5,190 nucleotides of DNA, from NCBI GenBank assembly GCA_004554105.1, contig SFNW01000122.1, positions 1 through 5,190 of the forward strand, given 5' to 3'. Source of the DNA: Clostridiales bacterium. Lineage in GTDB: Bacteria; Bacillota; Clostridia; Oscillospirales; CAG-272. The number at the start of each line of letters is the position of its first letter. Positions within the stretch are counted from its first letter, which is position 1. A program made the position numbers and the translations under genes. Of the stretch, positions 1-4,844 are shown in pieces. The notes below the pieces were generated by a model, which ran no database searches, was not told the DNA's origin, and worked only from the letters and a program-made list of their open reading frames with translations.

Positions 1-14
1 AAGCCTTTTGGCTT
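1..14 (-). terminator. probable terminator hairpin of the lipoprotein operon (cut by window edge)
   Basis: AAGCC-TTTT-GGCTT forms a perfect 5-bp stem 20 bases past the stop codon of the lipoprotein gene. On the minus strand the stem is preceded by an A-run, and the U-tract that should follow would lie outside the window. On the plus strand it is followed by TTTCT, so it could also serve a gene arriving from the left. Only the hairpin is seen; the terminator role is inferred. Confidence 0.45.
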
Positions 15-33
15 TTCTGCCGGATTTTTTCGG

Positions 34-699
34 TTATGCTACCGTCAGTTTTCGCATATAAAATGTGCCGTCCTCGCGCTTCATCAGAAGCAAGCGATAG
101 GTGTCCGACCGCTCGCCGTTCATCTCGGCAAAAAAGCGGCAGACATAAGTGTTTTCGGTCTCATACAGCTCGGTTATCGTCACTTTGGCGGAATTATCCA
201 CGCCGATACCGACCGAAATATAGGCGTCGACGCGGTCGAGATAGGTAAACAGCGGCGTCGAAGCGTTGGAAACGCTCGCCGTGCCGCCAAAGCAGCGGTA
301 AACCGTACTTTCAAAATCAACCGCAGGAATCACGGTCGTGATTTCAAGCGTCGGGTACAGGCTGCGCGTCTTTTCAATCAAATCGTTGTTCGCATTGTAC
401 TTTGCATAATTGCCCGCCAAAATCGAGCAGAGAATGCCGTCGCGGTAGAGCTTTGCCGCCACTGCAGGTGAGTCAAATTCGCTGAGATAGGGCGTGTTTT
501 GAAACAGCATCGGCAGCAAATCGAGAATGCCTTGTGCAACCTCGCCGTCAAGGGCAAGCGTATTCAGGCTGTCCTCGGTCTCGTAGTCGTGCGTGTCGAT
601 GCCGAGCAGTTCATAAAGCCCGCAGCCCGACAGCGACAGGCAAAGTAACAATGCCAAAAGCGGCAGCGCGACAGCACGAAGAAAGCGCCGTCTGCTCAT
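34..699 (-). CDS. putative lipoprotein, unknown family, coupled to the ATPase-like gene
   Basis: A 221-residue secreted lipoprotein. Residues 1-25 are a lipoprotein signal peptide: basic start (MSRRRFLR), hydrophobic core rich in Leu, then the lipobox L23-S-G-C26, so Cys26 should be lipidated and the mature part (about 196 residues) anchored on the outer face of the membrane. The mature part has no motif I recognise. It is acidic near the start (HDYETED), has three scattered Cys (91, 136, 187) and ends in a beta-rich stretch with the pattern SDTYRLLLMKREDGTFYMRKL, as often seen in small extracellular alpha/beta folds. The start ATG overlaps the stop of the upstream gene as ATGA, and no clear Shine-Dalgarno lies before it, so translation is probably coupled. 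This argues for a job linked to the membrane protein, for example as an extracytoplasmic partner, but no metal-binding motif is visible and function is unknown. Confidence 0.85.
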   Translation of the reverse strand: MSRRRFLRAVALPLLALLLCLSLSGCGLYELLGIDTHDYETEDSLNTLALDGEVAQGILDLLPMLFQNTPYLSEFDSPAVAAKLYRDGILCSILAGNYAKYNANNDLIEKTRSLYPTLEITTVIPAVDFESTVYRCFGGTASVSNASTPLFTYLDRVDAYISVGIGVDNSAKVTITELYETENTYVCRFFAEMNGERSDTYRLLLMKREDGTFYMRKLTVA

Positions 700-2543
700 A
701 CGCGCTCGACCGAAGCAACGGTAAAGCCCGCCTCGGTAATCGCTGCGGTGAGCAGTTTTTCGTCAAGCGAAGACGGACATTTGACGTGCGCGGTCTTTTC
801 TTCAAGCTCGACCCTCGCGCTGACGCCGCGAATCGACTCAAGCGCGGATTTGACGTGTGCCGCGCAGTGCGAGCAGGACATTCCCTCTACATGAATGGTA
901 TAATTGACTTTTCCGAACATTTGCGTTGTTTCCTCCTCGGGTGAAAATTCGGGCGGTGCAAAGTGCCGCAGCTTTCGCGAAAGCAAAAGGACGGCAAGCA
1001 TCGAAACGGCAGATACCGCCGCACAGACCGCCGGTATGACGGCGAGGTCGAGACGCCAAAACAGCCCTGCCGCAAACGGCAAACATACGCCGATTGCCGC
1101 AAGTGCGCAAAGCAGCAGGGCGCGAAGAATACGAAGCGCCTGCCTGCCGAGCAGCACCGCGCCGACAAGCGCAGTCGGCGTCCCTTCTCGGAGCGTCACT
1201 GCGAAGCCGTCTGCCGTCAGCCTTATTGTATCACCTTCTTTTGACGCTTGCAAGACTTTTTCGTCTCGGCTCGGTAAAAGTGCGTCCTCATTTTTCGGCA
1301 GTTTTTCGGCAAGCAGGCGAATTTCCGCACAGCCTTCGTCGGGCAAAAGCGGGAGGACGCCAACTTGCTCCAATCGCCGCAGTGCGGCGGCGGCATCGGG
1401 CAGCGGGCGGCGGTAAAACAGGAATACGCCGCGAAAGCTTCTGCCTGACGCCGCATAGAGCGGCTTCATGCCGCCAAAATCAGTTTCGGCAAGCCATTTC
1501 GGCAGAAAAACGCCGGATTTTCGGAGGAACTTCAAGTCGCCGATACGGAAGCGGTCGCCGCAGACAGTTGCGAAGAAGCCGAATTTGCTCGCGGCACAGT
1601 CGGTCGCGGGCTTTAGCGGCAGTTCAAGCTCGTTTGCAGCCCCGACGATTGCCGCGGCATATTGCCCCGGGGCGTCCTTTGCAGCCGCGGCGGCGCACGC
1701 GAGCAGTGCCGTTTTGTCCGCGTCAACCGCGTATAAATCGTAGAGCGAGGGCTTGTCCTCGGTCAGCAGCGAGATGTCGTTCAGCGCGACAAAATCCGAT
1801 GCACCGATTGTTTCAAAGGCGATCGGTGTATCGGCAATACAGCCGAATTTCTCCCCTGCCCTTTCCGCCTCTGTGTAAACAAGCGGCGGCATTGTCAGCA
1901 GTGCGGTCGGACAGCAGATAACCGCTGCGGCAAGCGCATGGCAGAGCGCGAGCAAAACGCCCGCGCCGAGCAGAATACGAATTCCGAATACAACAATGGC
2001 AAGCAGTACGGCAGTCGGTACAAGAACGGCGCAAATGCGGTCGGCGGCACGCGGGGGCGCGTCGGTTTCGGCACTCTGTCGCTTTGCGGTTTGGGCGCGG
2101 CGTTCGCAAAACGACGCCGCCGCCAGCCGCACGGCGGCAATCCAAAGAAAATTGAAAGAAGCAAAGCCGCTTGCCTCCGCAAGTCCTCCCCGCCCGACGG
2201 TAAGCGCGGTCAAAACAGCGGCAAAAAAGCCCTCAAGCGTTGCCGCAACCGAAGTCACCAAAAGCAGCGCATCGGCATTTGGGCGCATGGCGGCGAGTGC
2301 TTGCGCCCCGTCGCGAAGCCGACTTCTCCCCGCAAACAGTACGGGCAGAAACAGCAAAAACTGCGCCGCTGCATTTCCCGCGGGATTCACCGACGGATTG
2401 ACCGCCTCCGGCAGTGGAAGCCCGAGTACGCCGCCGAGCCAAAGCAAGGCAAGCACCGCGGCAAACACCGCCGCAACCGATTCCCGCGCTCGCCCCGAAC
2501 GCCCGCCAGACAGCGCCGCCGTCCTGATTCGCTTTCCAATCAT
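696..2543 (-). CDS. catalytically degenerate P1B-type ATPase-like membrane protein with C-terminal HMA domain
   Basis: A 615-residue membrane protein related to heavy-metal P1B ATPases but apparently unable to hydrolyse ATP. By-eye alignment: about four hydrophobic segments (22-44, 60-75, 92-117, 122-146), two more at 168-210, a cytosolic region (about 215-465), two last segments (about 468-493, 499-521), and an HMA metal-binding domain (546-615) with GMSCSHC at 554-560. The membrane motif CPC reads CPT (211-213). The catalytic DKTGTLT reads NDISLLT (255-261), so the phosphorylated Asp is Asn. TGDN reads PDEG (401-404), no GDGIND is present, and the actuator domain with TGE is missing: only about 22 residues separate segments 4 and 5. 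Family members usually have 700-850 residues and N-terminal HMA domains. The reading frame is open throughout, so it is not an obvious pseudogene. I prefer ATG 2543, behind GGGGAG at 2553-2548. In-frame TTG 2627 and ATG 2603 lie in the promoter and lack a ribosome site. A metal-sensing, metal-storage or scaffold role is possible; substrate unknown. Confidence 0.82.
   Translation of the reverse strand: MIGKRIRTAALSGGRSGRARESVAAVFAAVLALLWLGGVLGLPLPEAVNPSVNPAGNAAAQFLLFLPVLFAGRSRLRDGAQALAAMRPNADALLLVTSVAATLEGFFAAVLTALTVGRGGLAEASGFASFNFLWIAAVRLAAASFCERRAQTAKRQSAETDAPPRAADRICAVLVPTAVLLAIVVFGIRILLGAGVLLALCHALAAAVICCPTALLTMPPLVYTEAERAGEKFGCIADTPIAFETIGASDFVALNDISLLTEDKPSLYDLYAVDADKTALLACAAAAAKDAPGQYAAAIVGAANELELPLKPATDCAASKFGFFATVCGDRFRIGDLKFLRKSGVFLPKWLAETDFGGMKPLYAASGRSFRGVFLFYRRPLPDAAAALRRLEQVGVLPLLPDEGCAEIRLLAEKLPKNEDALLPSRDEKVLQASKEGDTIRLTADGFAVTLREGTPTALVGAVLLGRQALRILRALLLCALAAIGVCLPFAAGLFWRLDLAVIPAVCAAVSAVSMLAVLLLSRKLRHFAPPEFSPEEETTQMFGKVNYTIHVEGMSCSHCAAHVKSALESIRGVSARVELEEKTAHVKCPSSLDEKLLTAAITEAGFTVASVERV
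699..938 (-). promoter_or_regulatory. strong internal ribosome site and in-frame ATG that could yield a free HMA (CopZ-like) protein
   Basis: Within the ATPase-like gene, GAGGAGGAAA at 938-929 contains a perfect AGGAGG (937-932). An in-frame ATG lies 11 bases further on (920-918, Met542). Starting there gives 74 residues that hold the complete HMA domain with MxCxxC, the usual size of a CopZ copper chaperone. The same bases encode Glu-Glu-Glu in the linker, which by itself favours AGG-like strings, so chance is a real alternative. The spacing is at the long end of what works in Firmicutes. The sequence is seen; internal initiation is inferred. Confidence 0.4.
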
Positions 2544-2547
2544 CGCA

Positions 2548-2627
2548 CTCCCCGCTTTCGTCTTCGTAATGCTGCTATTATTCCCATATCGTGCCGTTTT
2601 CATAAGCCGCGAGTCTTGACTTTTCAA
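2548..2627 (-). promoter_or_regulatory. sigma-A-like promoter and ribosome site of the ATPase-like/lipoprotein operon
   Basis: On the minus strand, TTGAAA (2627-2622, 5 of 6 to TTGACA) is followed after 17 bases by TATGAA (2604-2599, 4 of 6 to TATAAT). Transcription would begin near 2592, leaving a leader of about 50 bases before ATG 2543. The ribosome site GGGGAG lies at 2553-2548, four bases before that ATG. This layout rules against the longer TTG 2627 reading, since that codon is the -35 box. Confidence 0.5.
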
Positions 2628-2634
2628 GCGGCAT

Positions 2635-2651
2635 CTGCTATACTGTAGCAG
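2635..2651. promoter_or_regulatory. candidate operator: inverted repeat CTGCTA-N5-TAGCAG
   Basis: A perfect 6-bp dyad with a 5-base spacer sits 8 bases upstream of the -35 box of the minus-strand operon. Its size and position suit a repressor or activator site. One half reads CTACA, as in the TACAnnTGTA boxes of the CopY/BlaI family, but the other half does not match, so no regulator can be named. Confidence 0.3.
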
Positions 2652-2660
2652 TAAAAACCA

Positions 2661-2679
2661 CGGGGTGTAGCGCAGGTGG
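2661..2679 (+). pseudogene. 5' fragment of tRNA-Pro
   Basis: CGGGGTGTAGCGCAG (2661-2675) is identical to the first 15 bases of the intact tRNA-Pro at 2837. The next four bases (GTGG against TTGG) still agree at three positions, then similarity stops. It covers the 5' acceptor strand and the start of the D-arm only, so it cannot make a tRNA. It lies 176 bp upstream of the intact copy. Confidence 0.7.
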
Positions 2680-2836
2680 GGACTTTCCCGAGCGCCGCCT
2701 GCGGCGGAGCAAGCGAGGAAAAAGGAGTGGCAGCAACTTGGCGATTGGCGAGCAAGTCATTCTTGCGATGACAGAGCCTTAGTTGCAACAGGAAGCGCAG
2801 CGGACAACTGCAAATCCTTTTAATTGAATACTTTAT
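2680..2836. other. non-coding spacer with small hairpins before tRNA-Pro
   Basis: No convincing gene. Visible structure: CCGCC-TGC-GGCGG (2695-2707), and a possible two-level fold with outer arms GCAACT/AGTTGC (2733-2738 and 2781-2786) and inner arms GCAAG/CTTGC (2752-2756 and 2762-2766). TTTAAT at 2819-2824 could be the -10 box of the tRNA, but I see no matching -35 box. I do not recognise a riboswitch or T-box motif. Confidence 0.35.
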
Positions 2837-2912
2837 CGGGGTGTAGCGCAGTTGGTAGCGCGCCTGCTTTGGGAGCAGGATGCCGCAGGTTCGAATCCTG
2901 TCACTCCGACCA
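2837..2912 (+). tRNA. tRNA-Pro (anticodon TGG)
   Basis: A complete 76-base tRNA. The acceptor stem CGGGGTG pairs with CACTCCG (2902-2908) with one G-T wobble. The D-arm holds AGCGCAGTTGGTAGCGC. The anticodon stem CCTGC/GCAGG encloses the loop TTTGGGA with anticodon TGG, which reads proline CCN codons, chiefly CCA and CCG. The T-loop is TTCGAAT. Discriminator A and CCA are encoded (2910-2912). The C1-G72 first pair is typical of bacterial tRNA-Pro. It ends directly in a strong terminator and is probably transcribed alone. It is surrounded by partial copies of itself. Confidence 0.97.
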
Positions 2913-2950
2913 AAATAGAGAGATGCCCGCAGGGCATCTCTCTATTTTTT
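2912..2950 (+). terminator. rho-independent terminator of tRNA-Pro, copy 1
   Basis: A perfect 17-bp stem, 2912-2928 with 2932-2948 and a GCA loop, contains GAGAGATGCCC/GGGCATCTCTC and ends in a run of six T. It begins at the last base of the tRNA, so processing follows at once. The stem is nearly symmetric, with A-rich left and T-rich right arms, and could also stop transcription from the right. Confidence 0.93.
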
Positions 2951-2955
2951 GTATC

Positions 2956-3060
2956 AGTGGAAGGATTCGAACAGACGCGGTAGTGAATGGCTTGCCAGTG
3001 GCAAGCCAGAGCCGCGTCCGACCAAGGCGCGTCGAGCGCCGCGAGTCGAATCCTGTCACT
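2956..3060. repeat. nested palindromic element 1 with tRNA T-arm-like ends
   Basis: The outer arms AGTGGAAGGATTCGA (2956-2970) and TCGAATCCTGTCACT (3046-3060) are inverted repeats with one mismatch and one G-T pair. The right arm is the tRNA-Pro T-loop/acceptor sequence. Inside are GACGCGG/CCGCGTC (2974-2980 with 3012-3018), a perfect TGGCTTGCC-AGT-GGCAAGCCA hairpin (2988-3008), and GGCGC-GTCGA-GCGCC (3026-3040). All arms are compatible with one branched fold. It could be a small mobile palindromic repeat or a structured RNA; I know no named family for it. Confidence 0.6.
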
Positions 3061-3067
3061 CCGACCA
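3046..3067 (+). pseudogene. 3' fragment of tRNA-Pro, copy 1
   Basis: These 22 bases are identical to the last 22 bases of the intact tRNA (2891-2912): T-loop, 3' T-stem, 3' acceptor strand and CCA. No D-arm or anticodon arm lies before them. The copied terminator follows at the same distance. The arrangement resembles the tRNA-end duplications left by tRNA-targeting integrases, but no integrase or cargo gene is present. Confidence 0.85.
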
Positions 3068-3105
3068 AAATAGAGAGATGCCCGCAGGGCATCTCTCTAT
3101 TTTTT
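3067..3105 (+). terminator. rho-independent terminator, copy 2
   Basis: An identical duplicate of the tRNA-Pro terminator stem-loop and T-run, 155 bp downstream. With no gene ending just before it, it is either a passenger of the duplication or a second barrier to read-through toward the MATE gene. Confidence 0.88.
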
Positions 3106-3110
3106 GTATC

Positions 3111-3328
3111 AGTGGAAGGATTCGAACAAACGCGGTAGTGAATGGCTTGCCAGTGGAGACAAACGCCGCGTCCGACCAAGGCGAATCTGTACACTGTACA
3201 CCTAAGCAGGCGTTTTTTGCGGTTCCCGCAGGGAATCGCCGCCCTAATTTTGGCGGCGAAGCAAAAAAGGCAGGGCGCAGCCGCGCAGCGGCCTGCGCAG
3301 GAGCCCGCGCGAGTCGAATCCTGTCACT
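3111..3328. repeat. nested palindromic element 2, interrupted by a structured insert
   Basis: The left arm 3111-3125 is identical to that of element 1, and the right arm 3314-3328 again carries the tRNA-Pro T-loop/acceptor sequence. ACGCGG/CCGCGT is kept, but the central TGGCTTGCC hairpin is broken because its right arm has changed. The GGCGC/GCGCC hairpin of element 1 is replaced by about 120 bases (roughly 3184-3302). This gives 218 bp against 105 bp for element 1. Confidence 0.55.
3184..3302. other. insert in element 2 with three-way-junction fold and GC-rich hairpin
   Basis: After the small dyad GTACA-C-TGTAC, the arms TTTTTTGC (3213-3220) and GCAAAAAA (3261-3268) enclose two side-by-side hairpins. 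These are GGTTCCC-GCA-GGGAATC (3221-3237) and GCCGCC/GGCGGC (3238-3243 with 3252-3257), which together make a three-way junction. A further stem, GCGCAGCCGC/GCGGCCTGCGC with one bulged base, occupies 3275-3298. No ORF of note. It may be a small palindromic insertion nested in an older repeat. Confidence 0.5.
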
Positions 3329-3329
3329 C
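3308..3329 (+). pseudogene. 3' fragment of tRNA-Pro, copy 2 (truncated)
   Basis: These 22 bases match 3040-3061 exactly. They hold the tRNA T-loop and most of the 3' acceptor strand but stop before the last acceptor bases, so CCGACCA and the terminator are absent. Unrelated sequence, leading into the MATE promoter, follows at once. This marks the right end of the repeat cluster. Confidence 0.75.
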
Positions 3330-3390
3330 TGCTTTCCGCAATATTTCCCCAAAATAAGTATAAAATTTATATGCGCATTGCAAGCAGATG

Positions 3391-3451
3391 TGCTATAATA
3401 AGCGGGAAGTGCGCATTGAGCCGGCAATTTCGACATTTGATTCCTGTGAGG
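3391..3451 (+). promoter_or_regulatory. extended -10 promoter and ribosome site of the MATE gene
   Basis: TGCTATAAT (3391-3399) is a perfect extended -10 element; no good -35 box is seen at the usual spacing, which extended -10 promoters tolerate. Transcription would begin near 3406. GTGAGG (3446-3451) lies six bases before ATG 3458. The earlier in-frame ATG at 3371 is upstream of the -10 box and cannot be the start from this promoter. Confidence 0.6.
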
Positions 3452-3457
3452 CAGCCC

Positions 3458-4807
3458 ATGAATAACGAAAAGAAACTCTTTACAAAAAAGCAGCTTTGGG
3501 CATTGCTGCTCCCCTTGATGGTCGAGCAGGTGCTCAACTCATTCATGGGAACGGCGGACACGATTATGGTGACCTCCGCCGGAAACGCCGCGATTTCCGC
3601 CGTTTCTCTTGTGGACTCGCTGAATGTAATGATGATTTTGGTCTTCTCGGCACTGGCGACCGGCGGCGCAATCATCTGCTCGCAGTACATAGGCAGCCGC
3701 GACCTTGAAACCGCCAATCGCGCCGCAGGGCAACTCCTATTATCGGTCACTTCGATTTCACTTGTCGTCACCCTGCTCTGCTCCGTCCTCCGCGCGCCGC
3801 TGCTCCGATTGATTTTCGGCAGTGTAGACGCCGAGGTCATGGAAAACGCGAACATCTATATGCTGATTACGGTGCTTTCGTTCCCGTTTATCGCGCTTTA
3901 CAATGCGGGCGCAGCACTCTTCCGCGCGAGCGGCAACTCACGGATCTCCATGCGAGTCTCGCTGATTGCCAACATCATCAACATCGGCGGCAATGCCATA
4001 TTGATTCTCGGCTTTCATTTCGGTGCGGCAGGCGCGGCAATCGCCACCCTGCTTTCACGCGGATTCAGTGCCACGCTTATTCTATGGTTTCTGCGACGCC
4101 CGAAGCAGACGCTCTGCATACGAAAGTATACGGAAATTCGCCCGGATTTCCGCATGATCGGCACAATCTGCAGGGTCGGCATTCCCACGGGCATCGAAAA
4201 CGGTATGTTTCAGTTCGGCAAGCTGGCAATTCAATCAACGGTTTCCACGTTGACCACCGCACAAATTGCCGCCAACGCGATGATGGCAACGCTCGAGCAG
4301 TTTTGCTGCAATGCCGCCATCGGCATCGGGCTTGGACTGATGACTGTCGTCGGGCAATACATCGGCGCGGGATATAAACAAGAGGCAAAGAAAATGATTC
4401 TTCGCCTCGCCCGGTACAGCATGGTCGCAATTACGATTTCCTGCGGTCTCACCCTTCTCCTCGTCCGTCCGCTGACAAAACTCAGCGGCATGGAAGCCGA
4501 GGCGGCAGCACTGACCGTCCAAATGGCCAACTTTGTCTGCCTGCTCCAGCCGTTATTCTGGGCGCCCGCCTTCACCCTCGCTTACGGAATGCGCGCCGCC
4601 GGCGACGTCCGTTTCTCCATGCTTCTTTCCTCCTCGACCATGTGGACCTGCCGCGTCGTTATTGTCATTGTGCTGATTCGCGTCTTTGGCTTCGGTCCCA
4701 TCGCCGTCTGGATCGGCATGGTCAGCGACTGGTTTATCCGCGCCATCGGCTTCACATGGCGTTTTCTCAGCAACAGATGGATGAACAAAGCCGTCATCAA
4801 AGAATAG
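3458..4807 (+). CDS. MATE-family multidrug/metabolite efflux transporter
   Basis: A 449-residue inner-membrane exporter of the MATE (MatE) superfamily, normal length for the family. Members use Na+ or H+ gradients to expel cationic drugs, dyes or metabolites. The two-lobe layout is visible. The N-lobe has the family start FTKKQLWALLLPLMVEQ (8-24), then GTADTIMV (31-38) and SQYIGSRD (75-82). The C-lobe repeats it with GIPTGIENGMFQFGK (241-255) and GQYIGAGYKQEAKK (299-312). A loop rich in Arg/Lys (212-228) joins the lobes, and about twelve hydrophobic segments can be traced. Near the C-terminus GMRAAGDVRFSM (377-388) is typical of the family. Start ATG 3458 is chosen because it has GTGAGG six bases upstream and leaves a normal short N-terminus; ATG 3371 would add 29 unlikely residues. 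It stands alone, with its own promoter and a terminator just after the stop. Substrate cannot be told from sequence. Confidence 0.95.
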   Translation: MNNEKKLFTKKQLWALLLPLMVEQVLNSFMGTADTIMVTSAGNAAISAVSLVDSLNVMMILVFSALATGGAIICSQYIGSRDLETANRAAGQLLLSVTSISLVVTLLCSVLRAPLLRLIFGSVDAEVMENANIYMLITVLSFPFIALYNAGAALFRASGNSRISMRVSLIANIINIGGNAILILGFHFGAAGAAIATLLSRGFSATLILWFLRRPKQTLCIRKYTEIRPDFRMIGTICRVGIPTGIENGMFQFGKLAIQSTVSTLTTAQIAANAMMATLEQFCCNAAIGIGLGLMTVVGQYIGAGYKQEAKKMILRLARYSMVAITISCGLTLLLVRPLTKLSGMEAEAAALTVQMANFVCLLQPLFWAPAFTLAYGMRAAGDVRFSMLLSSSTMWTCRVVIVIVLIRVFGFGPIAVWIGMVSDWFIRAIGFTWRFLSNRWMNKAVIKE

Positions 4808-4808
4808 T

Positions 4809-4840
4809 AAAAGCAATCCGGCCGCGGTCGGATTGCTTTT
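4809..4840. terminator. bidirectional terminator between MATE and Nudix genes
   Basis: AAAAGCAATCCG (4809-4820) pairs perfectly with CGGATTGCTTTT (4829-4840) around an 8-base loop. It lies one base past the MATE stop and four bases before the Nudix stop on the other strand. The A/T ends give a T-run in either direction, so one hairpin serves both convergent genes. Confidence 0.92.
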
Positions 4841-4844
4841 CTCG

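Larger units (their letters stand above)
2891..3183. repeat. tandem duplication, period about 155 bp: tRNA 3' end + terminator + palindromic tail
   Basis: Bases 2891-3001 recur at 3046-3156 with a single difference (G2974 against A3129). The unit runs from the T-loop of tRNA-Pro through the CCA end and terminator into the following palindromic sequence. After a short divergent stretch with a 1-base length change, 3011-3029 matches 3165-3183 exactly. The near-identity points to a recent duplication or to gene conversion. Confidence 0.92.

Noticed and set aside
1094..1921. Plus-strand frame of 275 codons
   Set aside because: It is antisense to the ATPase-like gene, is dominated by Arg/Ala/Ser as expected from an opposite-strand shadow, and lacks a ribosome site.
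2635..2651. CopY-type cop box
   Set aside because: Only one half resembles TACAnnTGTA; reported simply as an unassigned dyad.
2740..2783. Micro-ORF starting with TTG and reading AIGEQVILAMTEP
   Set aside because: Only 14 codons, with a weak start and AGGAG at long distance; it overlaps a possible hairpin and nothing supports translation.
2891..3067. attL/attR pair of an integrated element
   Set aside because: The duplicated tRNA ends fit the pattern, but only 133 bp of palindromic sequence lies between them and there is no integrase; kept only as a possible history.
2824..3138. Plus-strand frame of 104 codons across tRNA-Pro and the repeats
   Set aside because: It is the translation of a tRNA, two terminators and a repeat; the protein text repeats with the DNA repeat and has no ribosome site.
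2891..3329. CRISPR-like array
   Set aside because: The repeats are tRNA 3' ends and terminators at 155-bp and longer spacing with related, not unique, spacers; no cas genes.
3056..3436. Minus-strand frame of 126 codons upstream of the MATE gene
   Set aside because: It runs antisense through the MATE promoter, GC-rich hairpins and a tRNA fragment; no ribosome site or protein-like pattern.
3458..4807. MATE gene as part of the metal system
   Set aside because: It has its own promoter, opposite orientation and the tRNA cluster in between; MATE proteins are not metal pumps.
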